Assembly (NCBI RefSeq): GCF_027579695.1
Contig: NC_083578.1
Location: forward strand, 5,994,460 to 6,058,459
Direction of reading: 5' to 3'
From: Neoarius graeffei
Taxonomy: Eukaryota; Chordata; Actinopteri; Siluriformes; Ariidae
Length of the DNA: 64,000 bases
How positions within the stretch are numbered: position 1 is the stretch's first letter; the number at the start of each line of letters is the position of its first letter. Both the position numbers and the translations under genes were made by a program. The notes under the pieces are model-generated. The model was not told the DNA's origin. It did no database searches and worked only from the letters and a program-made list of their open reading frames with translations. Below, one piece after another: positions 20,677 to 33,193 of the stretch.

Positions 20677-21510
20677 ATGTCGGAGCTGCTGAGAATACTG
20701 CTCCTCTTACTGCCTGCCATCCTGCACACAGCAAGTGAGTATTAGATCAGCTGCTGAGGTTAGGCTGTGTTAAAGAAAAAAAAGAAAAGAAAAAAATGTG
20801 TTCTGTTAAAAGAAAAGAAAGGAAATAGACAAAGAAACAAAAAGAAGCTCGTGTTTAGAAGGATGCAGTTTGTTCATTAAATTTATCAGAGGAATATTAC
20901 AGAACTGCAGATTTATTTATTTATTGTTTAAAGGCAGGTTTAAGCACAGAATTAGTTTTTAAAATAAACATTAAAATCGATTCAAAATAAAAGCTGTATT
21001 ACTCTCAGTTTTAGCAGTGAAATAAAGCTTTGGTGTTATTTTTCCCTCAGATGGAAATTCCGAGGCAGAGCTATTTTGGTGCTTCTGGAGCTCTGATGGT
21101 CTCAGTGACATGGAGTACATACTGTCTTACACCTTCAATAAGATCAACTACATAGAGTTTAACAGCACTGTGGGGAAGTTTGTGGGATACACTGCACACG
21201 GCATCTATAACGCAGAGAGATTTAACAATGACACTGCAAGACTGCAAGCACGGAAAGCCGAACTGGAAAGTTTCTGTAAGCACAATGCTCAGATTTACTC
21301 CAGCGACGTCCTCAGTAAAGCGGGTGAGATTATTTGTGAACCTCAAAACTTTTATTCTGTAATATTTCCAGTATTTCTTTATTCTGCAGCAGATTTATAT
21401 TTATTTCGCAGTGGTTTATTTACTCATATTAAAATACAGAGTATATAATAAACCCTGAGCTGCTCTTCTCTAGCTGATTAGATACCAAATTAAATTCAGT
21501 GTCAAAAAAA

Positions 21511-21542
<32 letters not shown>

Positions 21543-22490
21543 GTTTATAATGAATGACTCTCAGCTGTAAGTTGATGATGTTGTGGTTTAATTGTGCAGT
21601 TGAGCCTCAGGTTGAGGTCACTTTGGTAAAGAAGTCAGATGGCACTCACCCAGCCAGGCTGATGTGCAGCGCTTACAGCTTTTACCCACCAGACATTGAG
21701 GTGACCTGGCTGAGAAACGGGAAAGAGATTGAGGGAGGTGTAACATCCACTGAGGAGATGGCTGATGGAGACTGGTACTATCAGATCCACTCACATCTGG
21801 AGTACATGCCTGAATCTGGAGAGGAGATCTCCTGTGTGGTGCAACACGCCAGCTTCCAAAAGCCCATGGTCTATAAGTGGGGTGAGTCTGATCATCACAG
21901 TCAGATCTAAATATCTGAGTCCACTGTCATGAACTGAGCTTAAAAAAAACAGAGATCCTGTTTCACTCACATCATAACTCATCTTTCAAAATCTGGTGTT
22001 CAGTCAACAACAATAATCAATGACTTAAAAAAATATAATCATCAAATAAAATGTATTACGGTTTTTTATAGCTGAAAGTAAAAGTAGTTCTTAACACTGT
22101 TGTTGTATAAAAATGCTATTCCATAGCGCTTAGTGCTGCTATTAACTGCTATTATATGGATAATTTTGTAATCTATCTATATAAACCCCTTTCTGTCTCA
22201 GATCCCTCGATGTCTGAACCTGATAAGAGTAAGATTGCTATCGGGGCTTCAGGGCTGGTGTTGGGGATCGTGCTTTCAGCTGCTGGATTCATCTACTACA
22301 GGAAGAAATGCTCAGGTCAGTGGAAGATTGCAGGAAATCTACAAACAGAAACGTGTATTAGAACATCTGTGTATTTGTTATTAAAATTGAAGTGCCATTA
22401 ATAATTAATATTTAACCTTGCTACCTGATATTCATCCTTCTGCTTTATTTCTGATTTGTGTTCACAGGACGGATCCTGGTGCCGACATAA
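20677..22490 (+). CDS. MHC class II beta chain (5 coding exons)
   Basis: The product is the beta partner of class II alpha. Coding exons are 20677-20734 (signal peptide MSELLRILLLLLPAILHTA), 21051-21323 (beta1), 21600-21881 (beta2), 22202-22315 (connecting peptide and membrane helix) and 22468-22490 (tail, ending GRILVPT). All are GT-AG and phase 1, giving 249 residues. Beta1 has the cysteine pair (FWCFW and SFCKHN), an N-glycosylation site in FNSTVGKFVGY, and the His-Asn of CKHNAQ equivalent to HLA beta81-82. Beta61, usually Trp, is Phe here (ERFNND) by my alignment. Beta2 is a C1 Ig domain (LMCSAYSFYPP to ISCVVQH). The helix has GxxGxxxGxxxxxxG, the known beta-chain pairing motif. Possible AATAAA at 23191-23196. 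Lineage not assigned. Confidence 0.96.
21510..21542 (+). repeat. (ATT)n microsatellite in beta intron 2
   Basis: An ATT run lies between the beta1 and beta2 exons. Confidence 0.9.
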
Positions 22491-23750
22491 ACACAGGCAT
22501 CATTTGAAGTTGACATGTTGGTTTCAGCTTCATTCCCCATATTGGATGGAGTTAATTTACCCATAATGCTCACTGTTTAGCTACAGTTAAGCTGAAATGT
22601 GATGATTTTTAAGCTCACACATGTGATGTTAATTTTTACAGGTCTGTGAGCAGAGAAACACTGGAGTGTTTGCTGAAATCGCTTTATCTGTTAAACATCT
22701 GCTTTATTCCGAACAATTAGAACCTGCTGAGAAATGAGCATTTCATAATATGTGCATCTGCGTCTGTATTATCACTTTCCTTAATGTAAGACCAGCTTTC
22801 TGTCAGATTTTGCTGAAACTGATGTTAAATATCTTGATTATAGGCTTTATAAGAGTTCTTGAGTAGAAATTTGACAAACTGAGCTTAGATACTACATTCA
22901 GCTTAAAAATGTATAAATTAATTCCTTATAATGCATCTGAAAGTTATGAAATAATTAATTACTATTACAGAAGTAAATGTAGCCTTGTAAAATTTTCATT
23001 ATTAAATCATTAGCGCCCCCTACAGTCTATTTTAACCTGGATCACTTCCTCAGTTTTAGTGATGCTGTTTATTACGATTCAATACTAACAGTTATCTGTA
23101 AATTTCTGGTTTTGTATCATCAGTCACTTAAATTTCATTTTAATGGTAAAAACTGGATTGATTGTTGATTCTGTAGGGATGCTGACTTTTAATAAACTTT
23201 TGGTTGTAAAAGAAATTGCTGTAAAATTTTCTTTAAAACAGTAAATGACAAACTCTATTCATAAATATCATTCTACAGATTTATATATGTTGCATTATAT
23301 AGCTGATGAAATTAACACAGTTCTTATGAGTAAACTTTTAATCCTGCTGTATTTCTGTGGCGTCATTACGACTGGATTATACATTATGAACTTAATTCAA
23401 GCTGAAGTGGAGAATCAGGTCCTGTTTGGGGTCGAGAGCTTCACTTCCTCTGGGGGAAAAAAACAGTGCATAAATAATACGAATAATAATAATGAAATGA
23501 ATTTAAAAATGAAATGGTTTTCAGTGTGATGGATCATTTTGAGTTTATAAGATGATGCTTTTAATCAGGAGAGTCATTGAGCTGATTCTAAAATGTGTTC
23601 TTTAGCTTTGAAAAAACTCTGAGCTGAAATCTTGTCATTATTTTTAATCTGCAACACCAGAAAATATACACAATGATTTGATTGACTGTCTACTTTCTAT
23701 AACAGTGCATTTATTATTCTGTCAGAAAATTTTAATCATGTAAGCGAAGC
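22491..23750. other. Beta-gene 3' UTR and spacer, no further gene
   Basis: AT-rich sequence includes a likely polyadenylation signal at 23191-23196. The open frame at 23245-23529 has no recognisable domain and I do not call it a gene. Confidence 0.6.
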
Positions 23751-23754
23751 ATAA

Positions 23755-23920
23755 CGTTACATTACAGGCATTTATCAGACACTCTTAACCAGAGCAGCAT
23801 ACAATGTACCATGAGCAGCCTGGGGAGCAGTTGGAGATTAGGTTTATTGGTCCAGGGAACGGAACCAGCAACCTTTTGTTCCCAAAGCTGCTTCTCTAAC
23901 CATTAGGCCATGGCTTCCCA
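23755..23920 (-). mobile_element. Second-type tRNA-derived SINE, copy 1
   Basis: On the minus strand it begins with a tRNA-like head (CATGGCCTAATGGTTAGAGA) and a degenerate B box, and ends in an ACATTAC-type tail. It matches 36426-36613. It differs from the DANA-like SINE. Confidence 0.6.
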
Positions 23921-24018
23921 ACATAAATAAAGCACAGAGGTGACCAGCTGAGAGTTAAGTGTGATATTTACAGGCCTAACTGTGACTTCCTTTCAGTCAT
24001 GGGATTTGACCTCACAAC
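23909..24018 (+). repeat. 110-bp segment repeated in inverse at 54163-54276
   Basis: From CCATGGCTTCCCAACATAA through GGGATTTGACCTCACAAC the sequence appears as an almost perfect reverse complement 30 kb away. It contains a GAGGTCAAATCCC-type B box on the minus strand, so it may be another short tRNA-derived unit. Confidence 0.75.
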
Positions 24019-24334
24019 CTTTGGATCAGTAAGATCAAATCTTGTAGCCTGAGATTGAGAAATACTTTAACATGTGGAGTTTCAGCTGTGAGTGAAAGGT
24101 ATAAACCGTATTACAGCTATCAAATCTGGAACAGGATTCCACCCTGGTATAGAGCCAATGTCCTATTTCATTCAAAGTGGCTTACAATTCAGACAGGTTA
24201 TAATTGAACAGGTGAGGGTTCGAGCAGGTTAGGGTTCAGGATGTATGGATGTACAGGTTGTGGATGATTTCAATTTCTTATTACAGTAATAGCCTGACTT
24301 GCTTGATTGAAATAAAAGAAACAAGTTTCACAAT

Positions 24335-24694
24335 AGGCAGCACAGTGCTGTAGTGGTTAGCACTGTCGCCTCACAGCAAGAAGGTTCTGGGTTCAAGCCC
24401 AGCGGCTGATGGGGGCCTTTCTGTGTGGAGTGTGCATGTTCTCCCCGTGTCTGTGTGGGTTTCCTCCGGGTGCTCCGGTTTCCCCCACAATCCAAAGACA
24501 TGCAGGTTAGGATAATTGGTGGCTCTAAATTGACTGTAGGTGTGAATGGTTGTGTGTCTCTCTGTGTCAGACCTGTGATGACGTGGTGACTTGTCCAGGG
24601 TGAACCCCGCCTCTCACCCATAGTCAGTTGGGATAGGATCCAGCTTGCCTGCGACTGTGCACAGGATAAGCAATTACGGATAATGGATGGATGG
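24335..24694 (+). mobile_element. DANA-like SINE, older subfamily (GGATGG tail)
   Basis: The head GTAGTGGTTAGCACTGTCGC, the core and a terminal GGATGGATGG tail are present. The duplication AAGTTTCACAAT flanks it (24323-24334 and 24695-24706). Confidence 0.85.
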
Positions 24695-24907
24695 AAGTTT
24701 CACAATAACAGCATCACACTCACTGATATTAAAAGTGATTTTGGCTGCAGTGTAATAAACCCACGAGTCAGAAATCATCATCTTTCAGTCTCTTGCTCTC
24801 ACTGCTTATGTGTAGGTGATTATGCTGTATGTTAGCATTTGGCTAACATGAAGATGTAAAACATAGAGGAAATCTGAAACCAGTGGGATGTGTTTGAGGA
24901 AATTTTT

Positions 24908-25340
24908 ACACTGATCAGCCATAACATTAAAACCACTGATCAGTGAAGTGAACATTATTGATCATCTCATTACAGTGGCACCAATCAAGTGGTGGGATAT
25001 ATTAGGCAGCAAGAAAGAGAACAGTCAGTTCTTGAAGTTGATGTGTTGGAAGCAGGAAAAATGGACAAGTGTATGAATCTGAGCAACTTTGCCAAAACTG
25101 TGATGGTGAGATGACTGGGTCTGAGCATCTCCAATATGGTACATCTTGCAGGGTGTTCCCGGTATGCAATGGTTAGTACTGAACAAAAGTGGTCCAAGGA
25201 AAGACAACCGGTGAACTGGCGACAGGGTCATGGGTGCCGAAGGCTCATAGATTCACATAGCACATATGGTACCATCCAGAAGAACAGAAGACCTACTGTA
25301 GCACAAAATGCTGAAAAAGTTAATGCTGGCTAAAACAGAA
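24908..25340 (+). mobile_element. Tc1-like relic, N-terminal half
   Basis: ACTGATCAGCCATAACATTA is a Tc1-type terminus. A broken frame follows with an HTH reading such as CSRYAMVSTEQKWSKE and RQGHGCRRLIDSHS. The C-terminal DDE portion is absent. Confidence 0.65.
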
Positions 25341-26283
25341 AGGTGTCAGATCTATAAAGGTGTCGCCGGTTCACCGTTGTTCACATTTTATACATTTGTG
25401 TAGATCTATATCCATTGTATTGCTTTTAAAAAGACTGCTTGCATTCCCACTTGCATCTGCCTCCCATTCCCTGACTGATATTGGGAATACTGTATTTATG
25501 AAATCAGTTATTCCAGGCTGTAATGTAAAAATGAGGTAGAGTCAGACATTATGCCATGCCTCAATAACTCATGAAGAAATAATCTATAAATAAATGTAAT
25601 CTTGGACCTAATATGTTATGTCCATGGAAATTTTAGCATAAAAAAGCTATATTGCTCTTTGGAATAGTCAAAGACATTGCAGTGTATAATGAACTCCCAA
25701 ATAATGAGATTTAATTTGTGATTGCAATACATAGCATAAAAGCAAGACATAAAAAAATAAATTTAACCCAATTTTATGTACAAATGGAAATGCATAAGCA
25801 TAAAAGAACCATTTTAAATATTGTTTTATAATTTTATCCATTATATTAAGGCTGAATAGTCATATGTAAAAGATCTTATCGATTTTCAATCATTGAGTTT
25901 TTTTTTCTTAATTTAACAATACAGTATGTGTTTACCCACAATTATTGTCCACATTTTTTAATTATATTTTTGTTGCCAGCATACCACACTGTGCACCTGA
26001 CAAACATCACGTGCGATGTGGCCATGATATAATACACTGATGTAATAAAATACTGTGTGGATTCAGTGTTCTGGATTATTTTGTGCTCCACATTATGGAA
26101 AACATTCCCATTGTTAAAGCTGATCAAGCACTCATCTGATACAGTTGCAGCTCACTTCCAGTAAGTGTAGTTTAAATTTTTGCTCATCAAAATGTCATTT
26201 ATACATCCAGGATTGCATATTTATATATACACATTATTATACAGTAAGCAAACACTCAGTTCTGATAGTCAATATATTGGCTG
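25341..26283. other. AT-rich stretch, nothing recognised
   Basis: No coding signature, tandem array or terminal repeat was recognised. Confidence 0.5.
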
Positions 26284-27650
26284 TGGGAGAAATGGGCAGG
26301 CGTGAAATCCTGAGTGACTTTTATAAGAGCCAGAACCTTATTGCCAGATGACTGGGTTTGGAGCATCGCTGGTAAGGCTTATGGGCTGCTCCCACTCAGC
26401 ATTTGTGAGTTCTGACTGAATGTGGTCTGCGGAGGAACAAACCATGAACCAGCACCGGGGGGTTGTGTGCCTGAGGCTGATTGACAGAGAGAGCAATGAA
26501 GCCCATCCCATCTGATCTAAACCAGGGTTGTAGTCGAGTCACTAAACCTCAAGTCCGAGTCCAGTCTCGAGTCCCCAGTGTTCAAGTCTGAGTCAAGTCC
26601 AAGTCATTAAATAAAATTTCAAGTCGAGTCCACAATTGGTCTGAGTCAAATCCGAGAACAAGACTCCAACTCCAACCGCACAATTTGACGGTGTCTGTTT
26701 CAGTGCCATTAACATTAGTTTGTTCCTGAACATGCCGTATGAACAGGTGAATGTGCTTCTCTTTATCAGGGAGTGTGAAGTATTCTGTCAGAGATGGTTG
26801 GGAGACGGATGTAAGTGCAGAAGGTGTGTTTATTAATACAAGTGAAGATGGTAAACAATCCAGAACGGCAGGCAAAATCGCAAAACGGTGAAACAGGCGA
26901 TATGTCGAGCGAGGCACAAACAGGCTATCGTAGACTCGGCAGGATCAAAGACGAAAAACAGGGAATCACGGATCAGGAAACCAAACAAGGAAATTAGGCT
27001 CAGTAATGTATCAGTTTAAAGTAGGCACGCTGATTGCACCTTAATCCTGTGCAGGTGCAAGTCGTTTATAGCGTGTGCGAGAGTCCGCTTGTCGCGTGCG
27101 ATGTCCAGAGCGCCCGAGAGTCTATCTGATGCACGCGCCAAGGCACGCAGGTGTGACACTCTTGCACGAAATTAGTACAAAAATTAATGTAGCTATAAAT
27201 ATCTTATGCCAAATTATTATCCTATGTGACAAAAAATAAAGAAAAAATCAGAGTCCTTGTCTCCAATTTATGAGTCCGAATGCAGTTAATGCCTGTCTGA
27301 GTCATCCGTGCTCAAATCCAAGTCAAGTAACAAGTCCTTAAAATCAGGACATGAGTCGGACTCCGGTCTGAGTCCTGGACTCGAGTACTACAAGGCTGAT
27401 CTAAACCAACAGGAGAGCTACTGTGGCACAGAAAAGCACAGACGATATTAATGATGGTTACAGGAGGAATGTGTAACAAAACACAGCACATCACACCCTT
27501 TTGTGTATGGGGCTGCATAGCTGGAGACTGGTCAGAGTGCCCATGCTAAACCTTTTGCACCATCAAAAGCACCAACAATGGGCATGCAAATATCAACCTT
27601 GGGACAATGGAAGAAGATCACCTAGTCAGATCATCATGTTATTATATCTT
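26284..27650 (+). mobile_element. Tc1-like relic interrupted by a GAGTC-rich element
   Basis: The left part starts ATGGGCAGGCGTGAAATCCT (MGRREILSDF, a Tc1-like N-terminus) and soon hits stops. The right part (27395-27650) keeps traces of the middle, such as ACAGCACATCACACCCTTTT and ACCTAGTCAGATCATCATG. It is highly degraded. Confidence 0.5.
26528..27390 (+). mobile_element. GAGTC-repeat transposon, copy 1
   Basis: The left end GTTGTAGTCGAGTCACTAAA and right end GGACTCGAGTACTACAA are roughly inverted. Both flanks are packed with (A/C)AAGTC and GAGTC words. TGATCTAAACCA occurs on each side, suggesting a target duplication. The interior (about 26790-27180) is a different repeat-like, CG-richer block. 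A larger reverse copy lies at 45735-47486. The superfamily is unknown. Confidence 0.6.
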
Positions 27651-29204
27651 AACATCATGCTAAAATGATGGACAGCTCATTTAAAACCAATGGGACTGAG
27701 TTCAGCTTTTCAGCTGTCTAAAGCGCATCATTTTACAGCATCATCATTTTCATGCTCCACTAGGATTTAATCAGAGTTTCCTGCCCTGTTCCATCTTCTT
27801 CAAACCAACATTATATTATTACGCCTCTTATTCAACAAAACATCACTATAATATATTTAAAGAATAAGTGTTTCTTTATTCTTTAGACTTTCATGGCAGG
27901 CTGTTCAACATATTTTTTCCGAGAAACTGATGATGCAATAATATCCCTGCCCTGTGATTGGCTCACATTTGGAAATGGTTTCAGTGAACTTCTCCAAGAT
28001 GCGTGTTGAGTAACTGTGGGGCTTTTTTTTTTTTTTAGCATAAAGTCTGCTGTCTCTCTCAGAAAAAAAGAGTACTTAACTGTACGGTTCTTTATTGCTG
28101 GAGGGGTACGTTTTGTACCTTTATTATGTATCTTTCAAATGGAAATGTAGAAATAGCATACTTTAATGGAAGGTACATAATTAGACTGGAATTATCTTTA
28201 AAGCTGTAAAAGCCAACATTTGCACCTTTCAGTGCATATAAATAATGTTGAATTGGATTTAATGTGTACAATTGCTGGACATTTTAAATATTAATTTAAA
28301 AAAAAAACCTACATACACCAACAAATAGCCACAGTGTCATTGTACACATTTAAATGACAAGTCTAATATTTCAATAGTTTGAATAGGATTATGTTAAGGG
28401 GTACAATAAATATTGTACTATGTGATTCCTCTCTCCTTAATATTTATGGAGAAAATAGCAAACCAATCAGCCATCTGTCAACTTAATGCAACCTTTACAT
28501 GAGCTAAATGAGTCAGAGGTTCAGTTCCTCCATGTTTTGTGATTCCCTCTTTTTTCATCTGACCTCATGCATACATATGAACACATACAGCACAAACACA
28601 GTGACGTCTAGTGGAGATACTGAGGCATCAGTGTTCATTTCAAATACATAATAGTACAGTACAGAGTTCATACAGTTTGAAAAACAGCCTTTCAGTCCAA
28701 TTCAAGGTTACAGATATGTTCTTTATTTATCTTTTAGAGAGGCCGTGAACATAAGAGAAAGGAACAGAGCTGACAAAGTGTGACCTTTGAAAGTGTTGGT
28801 GGATTTGATTGAGGGAAAAGTCCTGAAATATTCAGACTGTGTATTATTTTGTTTTACTGGTTGAGTTGTTGTGAGCATTCTGTAAAGTGCCTGTTGGAGA
28901 AATAAAGCAAGACCCAAAGCTAAGTCAAAATCTGCTGATCTCCTGAGTCCTCCTTCCCATCCACCTGCACACATACCAGGTTCGACAGTCTTTATATACA
29001 GGAAATTATTGCATAAAATATCTCTTCCTTATCTGACAAAGTTCGTAAATAAAGAGCTACATATCACTGAACCAAGCACTCCCAATCTTTTTGTAGTCAG
29101 GAACAACTTTAACTGTAGAATAAACTTCACAGATCCCCACCAAACATATCATTATTGGAATGTGAACAATATTATTTTGGATATTTATTTTTTTCAGTAT
29201 CATA
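27651..29204. other. Spacer, no gene recognised
   Basis: AT-rich sequence with a GTAC-rich patch (28060-28220). The open frame at 28723-28974 (minus) has no recognisable domain. Confidence 0.5.
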
Positions 29205-29206
29205 AA

Positions 29207-29540
29207 CCCTGGTTGTGCAGTGGTTAGCACTGTTGCCTCACAGCAAGAAGGTTCTGGGTTCGACCTTGTGGCCAGCTGGGGTCTTTCTGTGTGGCGTTTC
29301 CTCCAGGTTTTCTGATTTCCTCCCACAATCCAAAGACATGCAGATTAGATCAACTGGCTCCTCTAAATTTCCCATTGGTGTGAATGTGAGTGTGATGGCT
29401 GTTCATCTCTGTGTTAGTCCTGCAATAGGCTGGTGAGCTGCCCAGGGTGAACTCTGACTCTCACCTGAAATCATCTGGGATTGGCTTCAGGAACCCCCTC
29501 AACCCTGATAGATAAACAATATACATAATGGATGGATAGT
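29207..29540 (+). mobile_element. Diverged DANA-like SINE
   Basis: The head TTGTGCAGTGGTTAGCACTG, the core and a GGATGGAT tail are present but more diverged than in other copies. Confidence 0.75.
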
Positions 29541-29842
29541 TTAATTATTATTGATTATGCATCACAGACCCCCAGGGTGTCCTCAGATAACATTTTGAGA
29601 AGCATTGCATTAAATCAGTAAAGGCCCTCAGCATTTTATTAAAATTATTTGATGGTATAATATACACTCAGACTATCAGACCTCTGGTTTGAACCTAAGC
29701 TTGGTTTATTGTTTATGTGGAATTTTGCATGTTCTCCCTGAGTTCCAGAGATTCTCCCAGGATTTCTTTTATCTTTTTTTCATGTTATTGCAATGGGGTA
29801 AATCACAACCCACAATTATCCATGTTATTATATTTTATGTTG

Positions 29843-29845
29843 TGG

Positions 29846-29888
<43 letters not shown>
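29843..29888 (+). repeat. (GAT)n microsatellite
   Basis: A GAT/ATG run reads as poly-Met in one frame. It is not coding evidence. Confidence 0.9.
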
Positions 29889-29889
<1 letters not shown>

Positions 29890-30276
29890 AGCCTGTTTGA
29901 CTGGTCACTTGAACCGAAATGTGTTCAAATAAAACCTCAATCACTATTGAGGATGAAAAGGAAACAGAGAAGACAATTTTACCAGAAGCAGCTTTAACAG
30001 AAATGTACAAATCAATGTGAGTGAGCTAGCCAGTTAGCCGACATGCTATAATGAGTGAAGCTTCTTCAGGAGCGATTTCCACTACAGGAGCAAAACTGAA
30101 CAGAACATTTGTTCACATTGTGTCTGAAATGTGAGTTACTACGACACTATACAGTTACTTTGTAAGATACAATATTAATTTCTTCTTTACAGTCTTGTTG
30201 TAAAAAGGAAATTTGGCGGTTGGGATTAGCTACAGCACTCGGCCTGCAGTTTTGTGTCTACAGCTGAATCACAGCC

Positions 30277-30305
30277 ATGTGGATATTTAGTATCACCACG
30301 CTCCT
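30277..30305 (+). other. Possible signal-peptide exon (duplicate copy)
   Basis: Identical to 213-241, including the GTGAGT donor. Same doubts apply. Confidence 0.2.
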
Positions 30306-31988
30306 GTGAGTTCGTTATTGCTTCATTATCGCCCGCTTGAATGGATCTCAAACGAGTGGCCACTATTTTCCTGGCATTATAAATAAAAAAACAAACTGAT
30401 TCAAAACTATGTCCATGTTAGATGTTTTTATAGACTCAAACTAAAGCAACAAATTTCATTAAATTCAGAAAAGTATGATTTCAGGAGCCATAAAAACAAA
30501 GTCAGTTTTTTTCTCCTAAAAATCTTGATTCTGCAGCTTTCGGTCTTCTTTCTTCTTCGCTCATCTCCTCCTCAGGACAATCATCAGAAAGAGACACGGC
30601 CAGATGAGGTGTCATGAACAAACAAATGAATCTTACTGTTCTTGATTATTTATTTTTTCAGACTTATTAGATCATAGATTTGATTATTCACTCCTCAGTA
30701 TCATGATAACTTTCATATTTCTTGATAAAAATCATGTTAAATTATCTGACTGAGCCCGAGTCAGAAGTCAGTGATAAGTGTACGATCTGTCTGAAAACCA
30801 TTGAAGCTTAACACTATACCTCAGTACAATTAAAATAAAATCCATCCACTGTTCAGTAAATATCTGCTAGCTCATGAGCTGTTAATTAGCAGCAAAAGCT
30901 AGCTACATAAATGGAGGTTACCTTCGCAACAGACCAATTTCCATATTATATCTGTTGGAGTGACAACTGGTTCTGCCACGTTTGCCAAAATTTCCAGAAC
31001 TCCAGTCTGGCACACTGAATTATGGGATTGTCTTCTGACTGGGACAGTCCTTTTCTCAGGAGCGCACAGATGCTGCCCCAAGAACGCTGCCTACACAGGA
31101 TGCCGTCTTCCGACTGGAACGCACCAGTCCTTCAGTGCACTTGGAATTAAACATTTAATTGTGGTTTTCTACTGGACTACTGGTTGAGATGTGTCTCTGC
31201 AAAAAGTGAAACATAGTTCAGTTCAGGAACCCTTGTGGGTTTTTTTAGAAATACTAAAGTAAAAGATGTGGGAATTTGACTACGCAGGCCGCCACACATA
31301 TAATGTGCACTACAGAGTGTATACAGTGTTTACACAATGCTATTTAAGACCGTCTGTAGTGAACTGTACAGAACACCACAGCAGATTTATTCACAAGAAA
31401 AGAGACGCCAGTACGTGTTTACTGACAAAACTACTTACGGTACAGATATCACTTCTAGCACAGACACTTTGTTTATTTTGTTTTTATTGTTATAAAATGT
31501 GTACGATGCCAAACATAAAATAGAACAGGATACACAACTTTTCATTTCTTTCTTTCTTTTTTTTTTAATTCCAAACCCCTTTTTCTATGTCAAGAACAAA
31601 AGCTCAAAATTTCAAGAGCTGTAAAAATTAATGTCATTGTTGTTTGTTTAAACTTTGAAACCTAAACTTTTATTTTGCATTATTATTTCAGACCCCCCCC
31701 CCCCTTTTTTTTACTCTTTCAGGCACGAAAGCTCAAAAATTCAGTTATTATTATGATGATTATTATTGTTTTTTGTTGTTTGCTTGTTTGTTTGACCTTT
31801 GAAACCTAAAGACTATTCAGGATTTTAATATTGCTCTGATTTCTCGCTTTCTCTCCTGCTTGCTTTTCATTTCTTCCTTTTTGTGCTCCCAGTGTTTTAA
31901 TTCTTTGTGTTTGTAATGATCAGCGCACCTCAGTATGGAAAGAGTAAAGGATCAGGAATTGTGAAACTCACTTGAGTGTCTGCCTGAA

Positions 31989-32024
31989 CCCAGCTGACTG
32001 TGAGGAGAGAACTGATCTGATTGG
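31989..32024 (+). promoter_or_regulatory. Putative class II X-Y promoter module, alpha copy 2
   Basis: CCCAGCTGACTGTGA and CTGATTGG (32017-32024) are preserved exactly as upstream of copy 1, at the same distance from the ATG. Confidence 0.5.
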
Positions 32025-32138
32025 ATGATTTATTTATCACTGACTCTGCACTCGGCTGTATTTCTGTCTCTATTCAGTGTGTGGAAGTCAGTGACAAGTG
32101 AATTCATCTGAGCTGCTGGTTTACTGACAAACTTCAGG

Positions 32139-32415
32139 ATGAAATTATTTCTCATCTTTTTCACACTAATGTGTGTGAGGGACACTGAATCACAGTGTAA
32201 GTGAGATATTTATTTATGTGTAAATTTGCTGTAATATTTTCCCCAGTGGTAATTAGAAGAGTGTATATAAAGTGTTAATGGTGGTGTTTTGGTTATTAAG
32301 CTGTAGAGCTTGATTTAAATGAGACAGATCGTTTCAGATCATCACAAAAATGATGTGATTTTGTCAGTGATAATGATGTTTTTATCTCACTGTAGTAACA
32401 GGCTGCTGCAGTTTG

Positions 32416-32450
<35 letters not shown>

Positions 32451-33135
32451 CTCCAGTTAAACATTATGAAATGGAACTTCTGGAATGTTCCGAGAAGAAT
32501 AATGAGTTTACGCATGAGGATGATGGAGATGAGCTGTTTTATGCAGATTTTGAGAAGAAAAAAGTAGTGATGATGCTGCCTCCCTTCGCTGATTCGTATT
32601 ATTTCCCCCAACAGTACGAGTATGCCGAGGGTAGCATGCCCATCTGCCAACAAAACTTACAGGTGTCGAAAAAAGCCTTTAAAGACTGGCCGGTGCCACA
32701 GGGTGAGAAACTCAGTGTTTATAGGAGCACAAATTTACCTTGATGATATTGAGTCTAAAATGATTTTCCAGCATGAAGATGTGAGATTTGTTGTAGATTT
32801 GACTGTAAATCACTGACCATTACACTGTCAGTAAACTACAGGAACAATCACAGTCTCCAGCCTGTAAAGCTCTCATTTACTGTACAATACTCTAATCTCA
32901 CAGCCGACACTACAGCACTGCTGTCTCACACTATTTTCATTTCATAAAGGCTTTTTATTCGACTAAAACATCCCAGAATGCACCACATCATCACAGCAGC
33001 TGTTTGCTTCGCCCCGAACACAAACTATTTATCAGTTAAATTTATAGAAATGAAGAAATTTCTCTCTGAACAGAGTAACTGTTTAAGTGTGGGGTTTGTA
33101 AATCTAAATAAATCTTTGCTTTTATTTCTTTCCCC

Positions 33136-33193
<58 letters not shown>

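Noticed and set aside
29689..29997. ORF with a poly-Met run
   Set aside because: It reads a GAT/ATG microsatellite; flanking residues show no domain.
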